Shown: positions 1-8,372 of the stretch, one piece after another | Numbering within the stretch: the first letter of the stretch is position 1 | How the letters are laid out: each line of letters opens with the position of its first letter | Source: Sphingomonas sp. AX6 | GTDB taxonomy: Bacteria > Pseudomonadota > Alphaproteobacteria > Sphingomonadales > Sphingomonadaceae | Assembly (NCBI RefSeq): GCF_902506605.1 | Contig: NZ_LR733979.1 | Coordinates: forward strand, 1,747,712 to 1,811,711 | Length of the DNA: 64,000 nucleotides | Direction of reading: 5' to 3' | Notes under the pieces: model-generated | Told to the model about the DNA's origin: nothing | Database searches by the model: none | Seen by the model: only the letters and a program-made list of their open reading frames with translations | Made by a program: the position numbers and the translations under genes

Positions 1-645
1 GATGGGATCGACCCCACGCGCGAGGTGGGCAGCTATGTCGCGCCCGCCGACTGGAACGCGCTGATCGACGATCCCGACACCGTCGTCATCGACACGCGCA
101 ACGATTACGAAGTGGCGATCGGGAGTTTCGCGGGCGCGGTCGATCCACGTACCCAGAGCTTCCGCGACTTTCCCGCCTGGTTTCGCGACCACCGCGACGA
201 GGTGCTGGCGGGCAAGAAAAAGGTCGCGATGTTCTGCACCGGCGGCATCCGCTGCGAGAAATCGACCGCGTTCCTGAAATCCGAAGGGGTTGAGGACGTC
301 TATCACCTCGACGGCGGCATCCTGCGCTATCTGGAGGAAGTGCCCGCCGAGGACAGCCGTTGGCAAGGCGAATGCTTCGTGTTCGACGAGCGGGTGGCGG
401 TGACGCACGGGCTCGACCTGGGCAGCCACAGCCTATGCCGCGCGTGCCGGATGCCGTTGTCGGAGGCCGACCGCGCGTCGGACCGGTTCGAGGAGGGCGT
501 GGCGTGTCCGCATTGCCACGACGCGCGCACCGACGAACAACGTGCGAATTACGCCGAGCGGCACCGGCAGGCGTCGCTCGCGGAGAAGCGGGGGAAGACG
601 CATATCGGGGCGGTGCTGGGGGATAAGGGCGGCGACACCCCGTAG
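1..645 (+). CDS. trhO: tRNA uridine(34) hydroxylase TrhO (rhodanese-domain protein), 5' end cut by the window
   Basis: The reading frame is open from base 1, so the true start lies outside the window. The visible part holds a rhodanese domain ([16 protein letters not shown], then the active-site loop [11 protein letters not shown] with the catalytic Cys near residue 77 of the visible part). It is followed by the family's Cys-rich C-terminal segment ([14 protein letters not shown]). TrhO (YceA family) proteins make 5-hydroxyuridine at position 34 of certain tRNAs using O2. The loop and the Cys pairs together set this family apart from plain sulfurtransferases. It is a housekeeping gene with nothing unusual. 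Confidence 0.9.
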   Translation, partial: DGIDPTREVGSYVAPADWNALIDDPDTVVIDTRNDYEVAIGSFAGAVDPRTQSFRDFPAWFRDHRDEVLAGKKKVAMFCTGGIRCEKSTAFLKSEGVEDVYHLDGGILRYLEEVPAEDSRWQGECFVFDERVAVTHGLDLGSHSLCRACRMPLSEADRASDRFEEGVACPHCHDARTDEQRANYAERHRQASLAEKRGKTHIGAVLGDKGGDTP

Positions 646-710
646 ACTTACGAACGACCGCTTTCGGCATTAGGGTTGGACGGCTGCAACTGGGTGGGTA
701 GCGGACGCGA

Positions 711-1109
711 TCACTTCCTGCGCGCTGCCTCGGGCAGCAGCATGAGTATGCAGCTTCCAAAAACAATAATTGGCAGGAACAATGACAGGATACCCCACCC
801 GATGTTAGCGCCTCCACCAGGGTCAACCGCTTCGGGAAGGTATAGCCATGCCCAGAAGAACAACGTCACGACTACTCCCGCGATCCACGCCCTGACCACT
901 TGAATGCCGCACAACGCGAGGACAAGAAACGGCGCTGCAACCTGCGCAATCTGCGCAAGGCTGTAGTCATTCCATGCTCCGAAAGGTCGAAGGCCTTGCC
1001 CCGCCTCGATAGCAGCGTTGCATCCTCCGACAACGGCAAGTCCTATAAATACCACTGCCGACATGCCGACTACGGCATTCTCGATATAACGGCGCAGCAA
1101 TATTCTCAT
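711..1109 (-). CDS. Small multi-pass membrane protein, unknown function
   Basis: The 132-residue frame begins MRILLRRYIENAVVG and contains about four hydrophobic segments (roughly residues 9-28, 45-65, 68-85 and 100-120). It ends in a short basic tail (EAARRK). A longer frame runs back to 1256, but the extra 49 residues are hydrophilic and overlap the repeat at 1197-1212, so I chose the ATG directly before the first membrane segment. It is the last of three small minus-strand genes separated by gaps of 120-150 bp, so they are not a tight operon. I do not recognise a family. Confidence 0.55.
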   Translation of the reverse strand: MRILLRRYIENAVVGMSAVVFIGLAVVGGCNAAIEAGQGLRPFGAWNDYSLAQIAQVAAPFLVLALCGIQVVRAWIAGVVVTLFFWAWLYLPEAVDPGGGANIGWGILSLFLPIIVFGSCILMLLPEAARRK

Positions 1110-1196
1110 GATCCGAAAATAACCGCCAATCGATGGCATGCAATGGGGTAGGTCGCCGCCCGACCGGTTCCAGTACGTCGAAGCGGCTTGTCCTAC

Positions 1197-1212
1197 GCCT
1201 CGAACTGGGTGG
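1197..1212. repeat. Short intergenic repeat, copy 1
   Basis: The 16-base string GCCTCGAACTGGGTGG recurs exactly at 1724-1739, and a shorter version (AACTGGGTGGGTAGCGGA) is at 688-705. All three lie in the gaps between the three small minus-strand genes, within degraded stretches that look alike. They are probably remnants of a dispersed intergenic element. Confidence 0.5.
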
Positions 1213-1230
1213 GAAGCTGCATGCTGAAAG

Positions 1231-1608
1231 TCAGCAGGGTCCGTGCCAGTAGACATTATATTCCAAGTGCGACCAACACTCTGGAAGCATTGTCAGGCTC
1301 TGCTTGTCAGCAACAAAGCCATATCCCCACCCGCCGTCAAAATGGTTCTTGGTAGTGATTTCGAGCATGTCACTCCGGACAGTTACGGAATACGGTTCGA
1401 GACTGGCTATCGCCGAAGGCCAATTATCCTTCGCTATCTCGACTGCCTGTGTGCCCGGACCAATTGGGTTGGTCGCTATCAATCGCTGCGCTTCGATTGC
1501 TACGGCTCGGAGCGTGGCACGATCATGGCTCGGATGGGGGTAAGCGCAAAATATACCGGTCGCGATCAAGATCGCGATTGGTGGCGCAACACGTAGCCAT
1601 TCTCGCAT
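1231..1608 (-). CDS. Small secreted or membrane-anchored protein, unknown function
   Basis: 125 residues starting MREWLRVAPPIAILIATGIFCAYP, an N-terminal hydrophobic segment that could be a signal peptide or a single anchor. The rest is soluble and contains two Cys near the C-terminus (PECWSH, HGPC) that could form a disulfide in the periplasm. It is flanked on both sides by copies of a short repeat. No family is recognised. Coding is supported by the good N-terminal signal and by the conserved spacing with its neighbours, not by homology. Confidence 0.5.
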   Translation of the reverse strand: MREWLRVAPPIAILIATGIFCAYPHPSHDRATLRAVAIEAQRLIATNPIGPGTQAVEIAKDNWPSAIASLEPYSVTVRSDMLEITTKNHFDGGWGYGFVADKQSLTMLPECWSHLEYNVYWHGPC

Positions 1609-1723
1609 GTTAGTTTCTCCAGCACCTTCTCGCGAATGCTGGACAGGTTAAACCTACTTTCAGTGTCCGCAACGGATCGATGTCGGCACAGCAGCTATCG
1701 GGATTGTCGACCTACCGCCCTAT

Positions 1724-1739
1724 GCCTCGAACTGGGTGG
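1724..1739. repeat. Short intergenic repeat, copy 2
   Basis: Exact copy of the 16-base string at 1197-1212, in the same orientation. It lies upstream of the 1231-1608 gene, as copy 1 lies upstream of the 711-1109 gene. The neighbouring bases are only loosely similar. Confidence 0.5.
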
Positions 1740-1760
1740 TTTCCGGACTTGGGCACAAGA

Positions 1761-2219
1761 TCAGTCCAATGCCTCTACGTCTTGCCCAATCTCCTGCCAT
1801 TCCAACGCCGAAAGGTTTAGCCCACATGCCGATTGCAGGGCTGAGTTGGCTTTTTCCATTGCCCGTAACGCTGGCGGAAAAGACGCTTGGGGTAGCTCCG
1901 CACCTATCCCGGTGAACTCGTGCGAAACCCGAACCTCGTCGCCTACGGCGCCGACATGGAACTTGACCCGCCCAACTCCACCATCCCACTTCTGATAGGC
2001 CATCTGCGCAACGGCTGTCCCGGCGGGAAACATACCTCCGTCACTAACGTAGTCCCATCGTTCCAAGCTGCCAAAGGTCGAGCGTAAGGTCTGGTCAACG
2101 CATGCCACGTCAACTTGCGAAGCCAAGTCTCTGCTGGCCCGAATGCCACGCTCCGGTTCACATCCAGCCAGCAGCGGCAGGCAAAGCAACATACACGGCG
2201 AGGTGCGCATCGCAGACAT
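1761..2219 (-). CDS. Predicted lipoprotein, unknown function
   Basis: The start MSAMRTSPC leads into a hydrophobic stretch ending in a lipobox (LPLLAGC), so the protein should be lipid-anchored at Cys about 20 residues in. The mature part is about 130 residues with two further Cys (VACVDQ, SACGLN) that could pair in the periplasm. A start six codons upstream (2237) is also possible. It is the first of three small minus-strand genes for exported or membrane proteins. I recognise no family. Confidence 0.55.
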   Translation of the reverse strand: MSAMRTSPCMLLCLPLLAGCEPERGIRASRDLASQVDVACVDQTLRSTFGSLERWDYVSDGGMFPAGTAVAQMAYQKWDGGVGRVKFHVGAVGDEVRVSHEFTGIGAELPQASFPPALRAMEKANSALQSACGLNLSALEWQEIGQDVEALD

Positions 2220-2361
2220 TGTATCGCCAGTTTCCAACGTTCGCTATGGGGTCGATTGCCGACGGGCTGCTTTCCCTCAGTTGGCACCTTCGTCACCGCA
2301 GAAGGCTAGCAACACAGCGTCAGGCGTGACGCGCGGCACCCGCTTGCGTTAAGCCCTCCCC

Positions 2362-3279
2362 ATGACCGACGAATTCGCCTTTATCGACCGGCTCCGCGCG
2401 CTGGCGACGCATGACGCCGCGCGTGGTCTAGCCGACGATGCGGCGGTGTTGGCGGTGGGGGGTGCGAAGCTCGTCCTTACCAGCGACACGCTAGTCGAGG
2501 GGGTGCATTTTCGTCGTGACGATCCCGCCGACAGCGTGGGGTGGAAGCTGGCGGCGGTGAACCTGTCGGACCTGGCCGCCAAGGGCTCCAAGCCGGTCGC
2601 TTGCCTGATGAATTACGCGCTGTCGGGCGATGATGGGTGGGACGCGCGGTTCGTCGAGGGGTTGGGCGCGATCTTGGGCGAGAACGGATGCGCGCTGATC
2701 GGCGGCGATACGGTGCGGATGCCAGCGGGAGCCCCACGCAGTTTCACGCTGACCGCGATCGGCGAGGCGAGCGCCCGTGTGCCTGCGCGCAGCGGGATGT
2801 TTTCGGGTGATGTGCTGTGGGTGACGGGCGCGGTCGGCGATGCGGGTGCCGGGCTGGCGTTGTTGGACGAAGGCCGGACAAGCCCGGCGGTTCTGATCGA
2901 CGCCTATCGCCGTCCGCAGCCGCTGCTGGCGCTGGGTCAGGCACTCGCCCCTGTGGTTGCGGCGATGATGGACGTGTCCGACGGTTTGCTGATTGATGCC
3001 GAGCGGATGGCAAAGGCGAGCCGGGTGGCGATCGAGATCGACCTCGAGCGGGTGCCGTTGTCGAGCACGTTCGTCTCGGTGCGCGGGGATGGCGAAGCGG
3101 CGCGGTTGTTCGCGGCGACGGCGGGGGACGACTATCAATTGCTGTTCACGTTACCTGCCGGCGTGAAGCCGCCGGTCGCCGCCACCGCGATCGGGACGTG
3201 CCGGGCGGGTAGCGGGTTGACGGTGGCCGCGGGGGGACGGCAGGTCGCGCTTCCCGCTTCGCTAGGATGGAAGCACTAA
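2362..3279 (+). CDS. thiL: Thiamine-monophosphate kinase
   Basis: ThiL phosphorylates thiamine monophosphate to thiamine pyrophosphate, the last step of cofactor B1 synthesis in the cytoplasm. The 305-residue length fits the family. The motifs are in order: LADDAAV (metal-binding acidic pair), TSDTLVEGVHF, AAVNLSDLAAKG, GGDTVRMP, the MDVSDGLLID region and AGDDYQLLFT near the C-terminus. The ATG at 2362 begins directly with the usual short leader FAFIDRLRA. The gene is monocistronic here and is followed by a large palindrome at 3285-3363. Confidence 0.95.
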   Translation: MTDEFAFIDRLRALATHDAARGLADDAAVLAVGGAKLVLTSDTLVEGVHFRRDDPADSVGWKLAAVNLSDLAAKGSKPVACLMNYALSGDDGWDARFVEGLGAILGENGCALIGGDTVRMPAGAPRSFTLTAIGEASARVPARSGMFSGDVLWVTGAVGDAGAGLALLDEGRTSPAVLIDAYRRPQPLLALGQALAPVVAAMMDVSDGLLIDAERMAKASRVAIEIDLERVPLSSTFVSVRGDGEAARLFAATAGDDYQLLFTLPAGVKPPVAATAIGTCRAGSGLTVAAGGRQVALPASLGWKH

Positions 3280-3284
3280 CCCCG

Positions 3285-3363
3285 CCCGTTTGTTTCGAGC
3301 GAAGTCGAGAAACTTGAGCTTGGCGCGCGTGGGCGTTTCTCCACTTCGCTCGAAACGAACGGG
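3285..3363. repeat. Long imperfect palindrome (REP-like element, possible terminator)
   Basis: Two 29-base arms (3285-3313 and 3335-3363) pair with two mismatches around a 21-base centre. The arm core is GTTTCGAGCGAAGT. Such elements built on TTTCGAGCGAAG are common between genes of sphingomonads, as far as I know. Placed just after thiL, it could also end transcription. Confidence 0.7.
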
Positions 3364-3510
3364 ATCTGAAGGGGCAGTGATCTCCCACCTATCACGCCGC
3401 TTGCGCTTTCCTGCCAGCCCGATAGGTTCGCCCGCCTAACGTGTTGCGACCGGTGAACAGGGCGCACAGACCCTGACCGGTCCCGCACCAACGGGGAGGA
3501 CCGAAGGGGT

Positions 3511-5664
3511 ATGGAGATCGTTTATCTCGCCTTGATCTGCGGCGTATTGGCCGTGGTCTATGGCATCGTCACCAGTCAGCAAATCCTGGCGAAGCCCGCG
3601 GGCAACGCAAAGATGCAGGATATCGCCGCCGCAATTCAGGAAGGGGCAAAGGCCTATCTGACGCGGCAATATACCGCGATCGCAGTCGTCGGCGCGGTCG
3701 TCGCGGTCGTGCTGGCACTGACGCTGGGGACGGTTTCCACCGTCAGCTTTCTGATCGGCGCGGTGCTATCGGGCGTCGCCGGGTTCGTCGGCATGAACAT
3801 CTCGGTTCGCGCCAACGTCCGCACCGCAGAGGCCGCACGCACCTCGCTTCAGGGTGGCCTGACCATCGCGTTCCGATCGGGTGCGGTCACCGGCATGCTG
3901 GTCGCCGGGCTGGGCCTGATGTCGATGGCGCTGATCTTCTGGTATCTGGTCGGTATCAAGGGCGATCCGGCGAGCAGCCGCGAAGTGATCGAGGCGCTGA
4001 CTTCGCTCGCGTTCGGCGCGTCACTGATTTCGATCTTCGCGCGGCTGGGCGGCGGTATCTTTACCAAGGCAGCGGACGTCGGCGCCGATCTGGTGGGCAA
4101 GGTCGAAGCGGGCATTCCCGAGGACGATCCCCGCAACCCTGCGGTCATTGCCGATAACGTCGGCGACAATGTCGGCGACTGTGCGGGCATGGCAGCCGAT
4201 CTGTTCGAAACCTATGTCGTCACCATTGGCCTGACGATGGTGTCGATTGCGCTGCTGGTGTCGGGAAGCGATGCCGAACTGACCGCGCTTATGTCGCTCC
4301 CGCTTCTCATTGGGGGCGTGTGCATCATCACCTCGATCATTGGCACCTACATGGTCCGGCTCGGCAAGGGCAGCATCATGGGAGCGCTGTACAAGGGGTT
4401 CTGGACCACCGCGATCCTGTCGGTACCCGCCATCTATCTTGCCAGCCAATATGTGCTGGGCGACATGAATGCGGTGATCGGCGGGGCGGGTTTCCTCGAT
4501 CCGATGACCGACACCGTGTTGTCGAGCGCAGAAGGCTCTCCGTCAGCGGGCGAAAGCTTCACCGGCATGGACCTGTTCTGGTGCATGTTGATCGGCCTCG
4601 GCCTGACCGGCGCGCTGGTGTGGATCACCGAATATTATACCGGCACCAATTATCGCCCGGTGAAGTCCATTGCCAAGGCCAGCGTCACCGGCCACGGTAC
4701 CAACGTCATCCAGGGTCTGGCGATCAGCCTGGAGGCAACCGCGCTTCCCACCATCGTCATCCTGATCGCGTTCGTCGGCGCGTATCAGCTCGCCGGGATC
4801 ATCGGCATTGCCTTTGCCGCCACCTCGCTGATCGCACTCACCGGCATGGTCGTGGCGCTCGATGCTTACGGCCCGGTCACGGACAATGCCGGGGGCATTG
4901 CCGAGATGGCGGGGCTTCCCGACGAAGTCCGCGAGCGCACCGACGCGCTCGACGCGGTGGGCAACACCACCAAGGCGGTGACCAAGGGCTATGCGATCGG
5001 ATCGGCGGGTCTGGCGGCACTCGTGCTGTTCGGGGCGTACACCACCGACCTGACCGAGTTCTTCCCCGACATCACCGTCGATTTCAGCCTGTCCAATCCG
5101 TATGTCGTCGTCGGGCTGCTGCTCGGCGCGCTGCTCCCCTATCTGTTCGGGGCGTTCGGCATGACTGCGGTGGGCCGCGCGGCAGGGCATGTGGTGCAGG
5201 ACGTGCGCGATCAGTTCGCCAACGATCCCGGCATCATGGCGGGGACCAGCCGTCCCAACTATGCCCGCACGGTCGACATCGTGACCAAGGCGGCGATCAA
5301 GGAGATGATTATCCCGTCGCTGCTACCGGTGGTGACGCCGATTGCGGTCTATTTCCTGATCACCGCAGTGGCGGGTCAGGCCAACGGCTTTGCGGCACTG
5401 GGCGCGTTGCTATTGGGCGTGATCGTCTCGGGGCTGTTCGTCGCGATTTCGATGACGAGCGGCGGCGGCGCATGGGACAATGCCAAGAAATATATCGAAG
5501 ACGGCAATCACGGCGGCAAGGGGTCCGAGGCGCACAAGGCCGCAGTGACTGGCGACACCGTTGGCGATCCGTACAAGGATACGGCAGGCCCGGCGGTCAA
5601 TCCGATGATCAAGATCACCAATATCGTGGCGCTGCTGCTGTTGTCGGCATTGGCGGTCGCGTAA
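3511..5664 (+). CDS. hppA: Membrane-bound proton-translocating pyrophosphatase, K+-independent type
   Basis: This inner-membrane pump hydrolyses pyrophosphate and exports protons. It has 717 residues and about 16 membrane segments, as usual. Pyrophosphate-binding motifs are visible: [39 protein letters not shown], here split as [11 protein letters not shown] and [13 protein letters not shown], then [16 protein letters not shown] and [19 protein letters not shown] segments near the C-terminus. In [16 protein letters not shown] a Lys occupies the position that is Ala in K+-dependent enzymes, which points to the K+-independent class. A strong Shine-Dalgarno (GGGGAGG) precedes the ATG. It is followed by a clear hairpin at 5680-5717. 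Confidence 0.96.
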   Translation: MEIVYLALICGVLAVVYGIVTSQQILAKPAGNAKMQDIAAAIQEGAKAYLTRQYTAIAVVGAVVAVVLALTLGTVSTVSFLIGAVLSGVAGFVGMNISVRANVRTAEAARTSLQGGLTIAFRSGAVTGMLVAGLGLMSMALIFWYLVGIKGDPASSREVIEALTSLAFGASLISIFARLGGGIFTKAADVGADLVGKVEAGIPEDDPRNPAVIADNVGDNVGDCAGMAADLFETYVVTIGLTMVSIALLVSGSDAELTALMSLPLLIGGVCIITSIIGTYMVRLGKGSIMGALYKGFWTTAILSVPAIYLASQYVLGDMNAVIGGAGFLDPMTDTVLSSAEGSPSAGESFTGMDLFWCMLIGLGLTGALVWITEYYTGTNYRPVKSIAKASVTGHGTNVIQGLAISLEATALPTIVILIAFVGAYQLAGIIGIAFAATSLIALTGMVVALDAYGPVTDNAGGIAEMAGLPDEVRERTDALDAVGNTTKAVTKGYAIGSAGLAALVLFGAYTTDLTEFFPDITVDFSLSNPYVVVGLLLGALLPYLFGAFGMTAVGRAAGHVVQDVRDQFANDPGIMAGTSRPNYARTVDIVTKAAIKEMIIPSLLPVVTPIAVYFLITAVAGQANGFAALGALLLGVIVSGLFVAISMTSGGGAWDNAKKYIEDGNHGGKGSEAHKAAVTGDTVGDPYKDTAGPAVNPMIKITNIVALLLLSALAVA

Positions 5665-5679
5665 GCATTAACTTAGTAA

Positions 5680-5717
5680 GAAATCGCCTTCGTCCGGTGT
5701 CGGGCGGAGGCGATTTC
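5680..5717 (+). terminator. Hairpin terminator after hppA
   Basis: A perfect 10-bp stem, GAAATCGCCT (5680-5689) with AGGCGATTTC (5708-5717), carries a GC-rich inner loop that can pair further. It lies 15 bases after the hppA stop. There is no long T run. Confidence 0.7.
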
Positions 5718-5786
5718 GGGTTGCGCACCGCCGGTCGAGCATGAACAATAACGCGCGACAATCACCTGTCCCGGGGGACGTTTACC

Positions 5787-7793
5787 GTGCTTTCACAACG
5801 CTTTCTGCTAGGTTTTGCTGCTGTCGCGACGATGGCAGTAGCCGGACCGGCTGCAAATGCCCAGCCCGCCCCCTTTGGCGGTTGGGAGAGCAAAGTGGTT
5901 CCGCTGGAACAATTTGCCAAGTTCCCAACCCTGTCCGAGCCGCAATTGTCGCCGAATGGCCGGATCCTCGCGGTCAAGGTCGGCGCGGATAATGTCCAGG
6001 CACTGGCGCTGGTGTCGATCGGCGACCCCCAGGCTAAGGCGCGGATCATCGCGCGCGATGCCGATTTCGGCGATCCCAAGCTCGGCGATCGCGAAATCTA
6101 TGCCTGGCGCTGGATCGACGACGACAACCTCATCATCAACATCCGTTCGCGCGACAATCAGTTCGGCCAGTGGTTTGATGTCACGCGGGTCGCCGCCTAC
6201 AATCTCGAAAGCGGCAAGATCAGACCGCTGGGCTGGGACAATGCCGCCGCGTCGGCGGGCAACATCCTGTGGATGTCGCCTCCCGGTGACCCCCGTCCCC
6301 GGGTCATGATCGGACGACAAAGCAACCGCGATGGGACCGAACGGTGGTTCAACCAGGAGGTGATCGAGGTCGATGTCGCCACCGGTAGAATTTCGCTGGT
6401 TCAGGGCACCAACCCGCTCGTAACAAGCTGGATCGCCGATAATGACGGGGTGGTTCGAATGGGGTCCAGCCGGGATCGCAGAACCGGCAAGGTCCGCGTG
6501 CTGTACCGCGCCGACGCGCGTTCGAATTTTGCGACCATCTCCAACGAAGCAGTCAATCTGTACGATGACATGACGCTGCCTTCGATGATTCTGGCGGGAT
6601 CGAACAAGGCGTATTCGTTGTCGAACCACGAAGGATATCGCGCGCTTTACGAATATGATCTCGACGCAATGAAGGTCGGCGCAAAGATATTCGGCGCCCC
6701 CGGCTACGACCTGAGGAGCGCTAGCCTGACCCCGGATCGGACGGCGTTGCAGGGATATCACTGGACCGACACGCGTCAGCGCACCCATTATGTCGAACCA
6801 CGAATGCGCGAAATTCAGGAATTGCTCGACCAAAGCTTCGGCAAGGGCAATGTCCTGATCACGAGCACCGATCTCAAGCGGGAGAAAATTCTCTTCACGG
6901 TGGCCGAACTTGGTCAGGTCCCCGCCTATCATCTGTTCGACACGGTGACCGGCAATATCGGGCGCGTCGCATGGGTGAACGACGCGCTGCAAAATGCGCG
7001 ACTGAACCCGGTTTCGACCATCCGGTACAAGGCCAGTGACGGCAAGGAGATCGAAGCGATCCTGACTCTGCCGCGCCACAAGAAGGGCGAGAAGAACCTG
7101 CCGGCGGTCGTCATGCCGCATGGTGGCCCCTGGGCGCGCGACGACGCCGACTGGGATCCGACCAACTGGGCTCAGGCAATGGCCGAGAACGGCTATGTCG
7201 TGATTCAGCCCAATTATCGCGGATCGACGGGATATGGTGCGGAGTTCGGCAGGGCGGCCGACGGAAACTGGGGCGAGCGCATGCAGGACGACCTGAACGA
7301 CGCGGTTGCGTGGATGGCGTCGCGCGGGATCGCCGATGCCAAACGTGTATGCATGATGGGCTGGTCCTATGGCGGCTATGCCGCCAGCCGCGCGGCGCAA
7401 CGCGACGGCGACAAATATCGGTGTGCGATCTCGGGCGCGGGCGTCCATGACCTGCCCGCAATGGTGCGCTACGACCGGAGTTATCTGGGTCCCTATATGG
7501 CACGAACCGCACTCGGTGCGGCCGGCGCAGATTTAGGAGCGATTTCCCCCGCGCATCACGCCGCGGATTTCTCGACCCCAATTCTGATCGTCCACGGTGC
7601 CAAGGACCAGCGTGTGCCCGTCGCGCAATCGCGCAGTCTGGTGTCACGCCTGAAAAGTGCAGGAAAAGTCGAGGGCCGGGATTTCCGGTATGTCGAGCAG
7701 CCGCTCAACACCCATCACTTATTGCGCGAAAAGGACCGGCTCGAATATCTGACCGAGACGCTCGAGTGGCTGAAAAAGCATAACCCCGCCTGA
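5787..7793 (+). CDS. S9-family (prolyl oligopeptidase-like) secreted peptidase
   Basis: 668 residues with a signal peptide (MLSQRFLLGFAAVATMAVAGPAANA) and a GTG start preceded by GGGGGA. The N-terminal two-thirds is the beta-propeller region and the C-terminal third is an alpha/beta hydrolase. The catalytic triad is visible: Ser in GWSYGGYAA, Asp in HGAKDQRVP and His in LNTHHLL. Such enzymes cleave short peptides, usually after Pro or release acylated residues, here probably in the periplasm. It is a stand-alone gene with a terminator behind it. The exact substrate cannot be told from sequence. Confidence 0.9.
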   Translation: MLSQRFLLGFAAVATMAVAGPAANAQPAPFGGWESKVVPLEQFAKFPTLSEPQLSPNGRILAVKVGADNVQALALVSIGDPQAKARIIARDADFGDPKLGDREIYAWRWIDDDNLIINIRSRDNQFGQWFDVTRVAAYNLESGKIRPLGWDNAAASAGNILWMSPPGDPRPRVMIGRQSNRDGTERWFNQEVIEVDVATGRISLVQGTNPLVTSWIADNDGVVRMGSSRDRRTGKVRVLYRADARSNFATISNEAVNLYDDMTLPSMILAGSNKAYSLSNHEGYRALYEYDLDAMKVGAKIFGAPGYDLRSASLTPDRTALQGYHWTDTRQRTHYVEPRMREIQELLDQSFGKGNVLITSTDLKREKILFTVAELGQVPAYHLFDTVTGNIGRVAWVNDALQNARLNPVSTIRYKASDGKEIEAILTLPRHKKGEKNLPAVVMPHGGPWARDDADWDPTNWAQAMAENGYVVIQPNYRGSTGYGAEFGRAADGNWGERMQDDLNDAVAWMASRGIADAKRVCMMGWSYGGYAASRAAQRDGDKYRCAISGAGVHDLPAMVRYDRSYLGPYMARTALGAAGADLGAISPAHHAADFSTPILIVHGAKDQRVPVAQSRSLVSRLKSAGKVEGRDFRYVEQPLNTHHLLREKDRLEYLTETLEWLKKHNPA

Positions 7794-7816
7794 TCGGTCG
7801 ACGGAGCCGTGAGAAG

Positions 7817-7847
7817 CCCTGTCCGGTGTGATCCGGACGAGGGTTTT
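7817..7847 (+). terminator. Hairpin terminator after the S9 peptidase
   Basis: The stem CCCTGTCCGG (7817-7826) pairs with CCGGAC-G-AGGG (7832-7843) with one bulge, followed by TTTT. It lies 24 bases after the peptidase stop. Confidence 0.6.
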
Positions 7848-7885
7848 CGTTGCCTTCTTCTCTACGCGCGCTAGAGGCTCGGCCC

Positions 7886-8287
7886 ATGCGGGGCGGCATC
7901 GAGACGAACGGACTGGGCAGGCGCGTTGCGCTGGCGTTGATCGCGTGCGCGCTGTTGCTGCGGATCGCGGTGCCCGGCGGATGGATGCCGTCCGATCAGG
8001 GACGCTGGATCGAGCTGTGTACCGGCGACGGCATGGTCACCGCGTTCGTCGATGCCAACAACCGGCTGCACCACAGCGATCCGGGTGAGGCCCATGCCGC
8101 CAAACAGCATTGCGCCTTTGCCGGGCTGACCGCGCCGTTCGATCCGCCGATCGCGATCAAACCCGAATTGCTGTCCTTAGCCAGCGAACCAGCACCCGCT
8201 TCGCACCAGTTCTCGGTCGCCATCGGCCAGGGACTGGCCGCACCCCCGCCGCCGTCCACCGGCCCGCCCACCTTCACGATCGCCTGA
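7886..8287 (+). CDS. DUF2946-like exported protein
   Basis: 133 residues from the ATG at 7886. A longer frame from 7850 would add 12 residues but would put the hydrophobic segment (VALALIACALLLRIAVPGGWMP) unusually deep. The segment after it has ELCTGDG and a His-rich stretch (LHHSDPGEAHAAKQHCAFAG), the pattern of the DUF2946 family of small periplasmic proteins often found beside metal-related receptors. It sits 85 bp upstream of a TonB-dependent receptor in the same direction, so a shared role, perhaps in copper handling, is plausible but is inference. Confidence 0.7.
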   Translation: MRGGIETNGLGRRVALALIACALLLRIAVPGGWMPSDQGRWIELCTGDGMVTAFVDANNRLHHSDPGEAHAAKQHCAFAGLTAPFDPPIAIKPELLSLASEPAPASHQFSVAIGQGLAAPPPPSTGPPTFTIA

Positions 8288-8372
8288 ATTTCATTTGCCG
8301 CGCGCAACAAGCGCGGTGCGATCGATGCTGTCGCGTGCTGCCTGAAGGCCACGCGGCTATGAAGGGTTTTCC

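Noticed and set aside
4320..5744. 474-residue frame inside hppA
   Set aside because: It is an Arg/His-rich shadow of the pyrophosphatase gene in another frame.
5808..7448. 546-residue minus-strand frame opposite the S9 peptidase
   Set aside because: Antisense shadow. The plus strand has a signal peptide and an intact catalytic triad.
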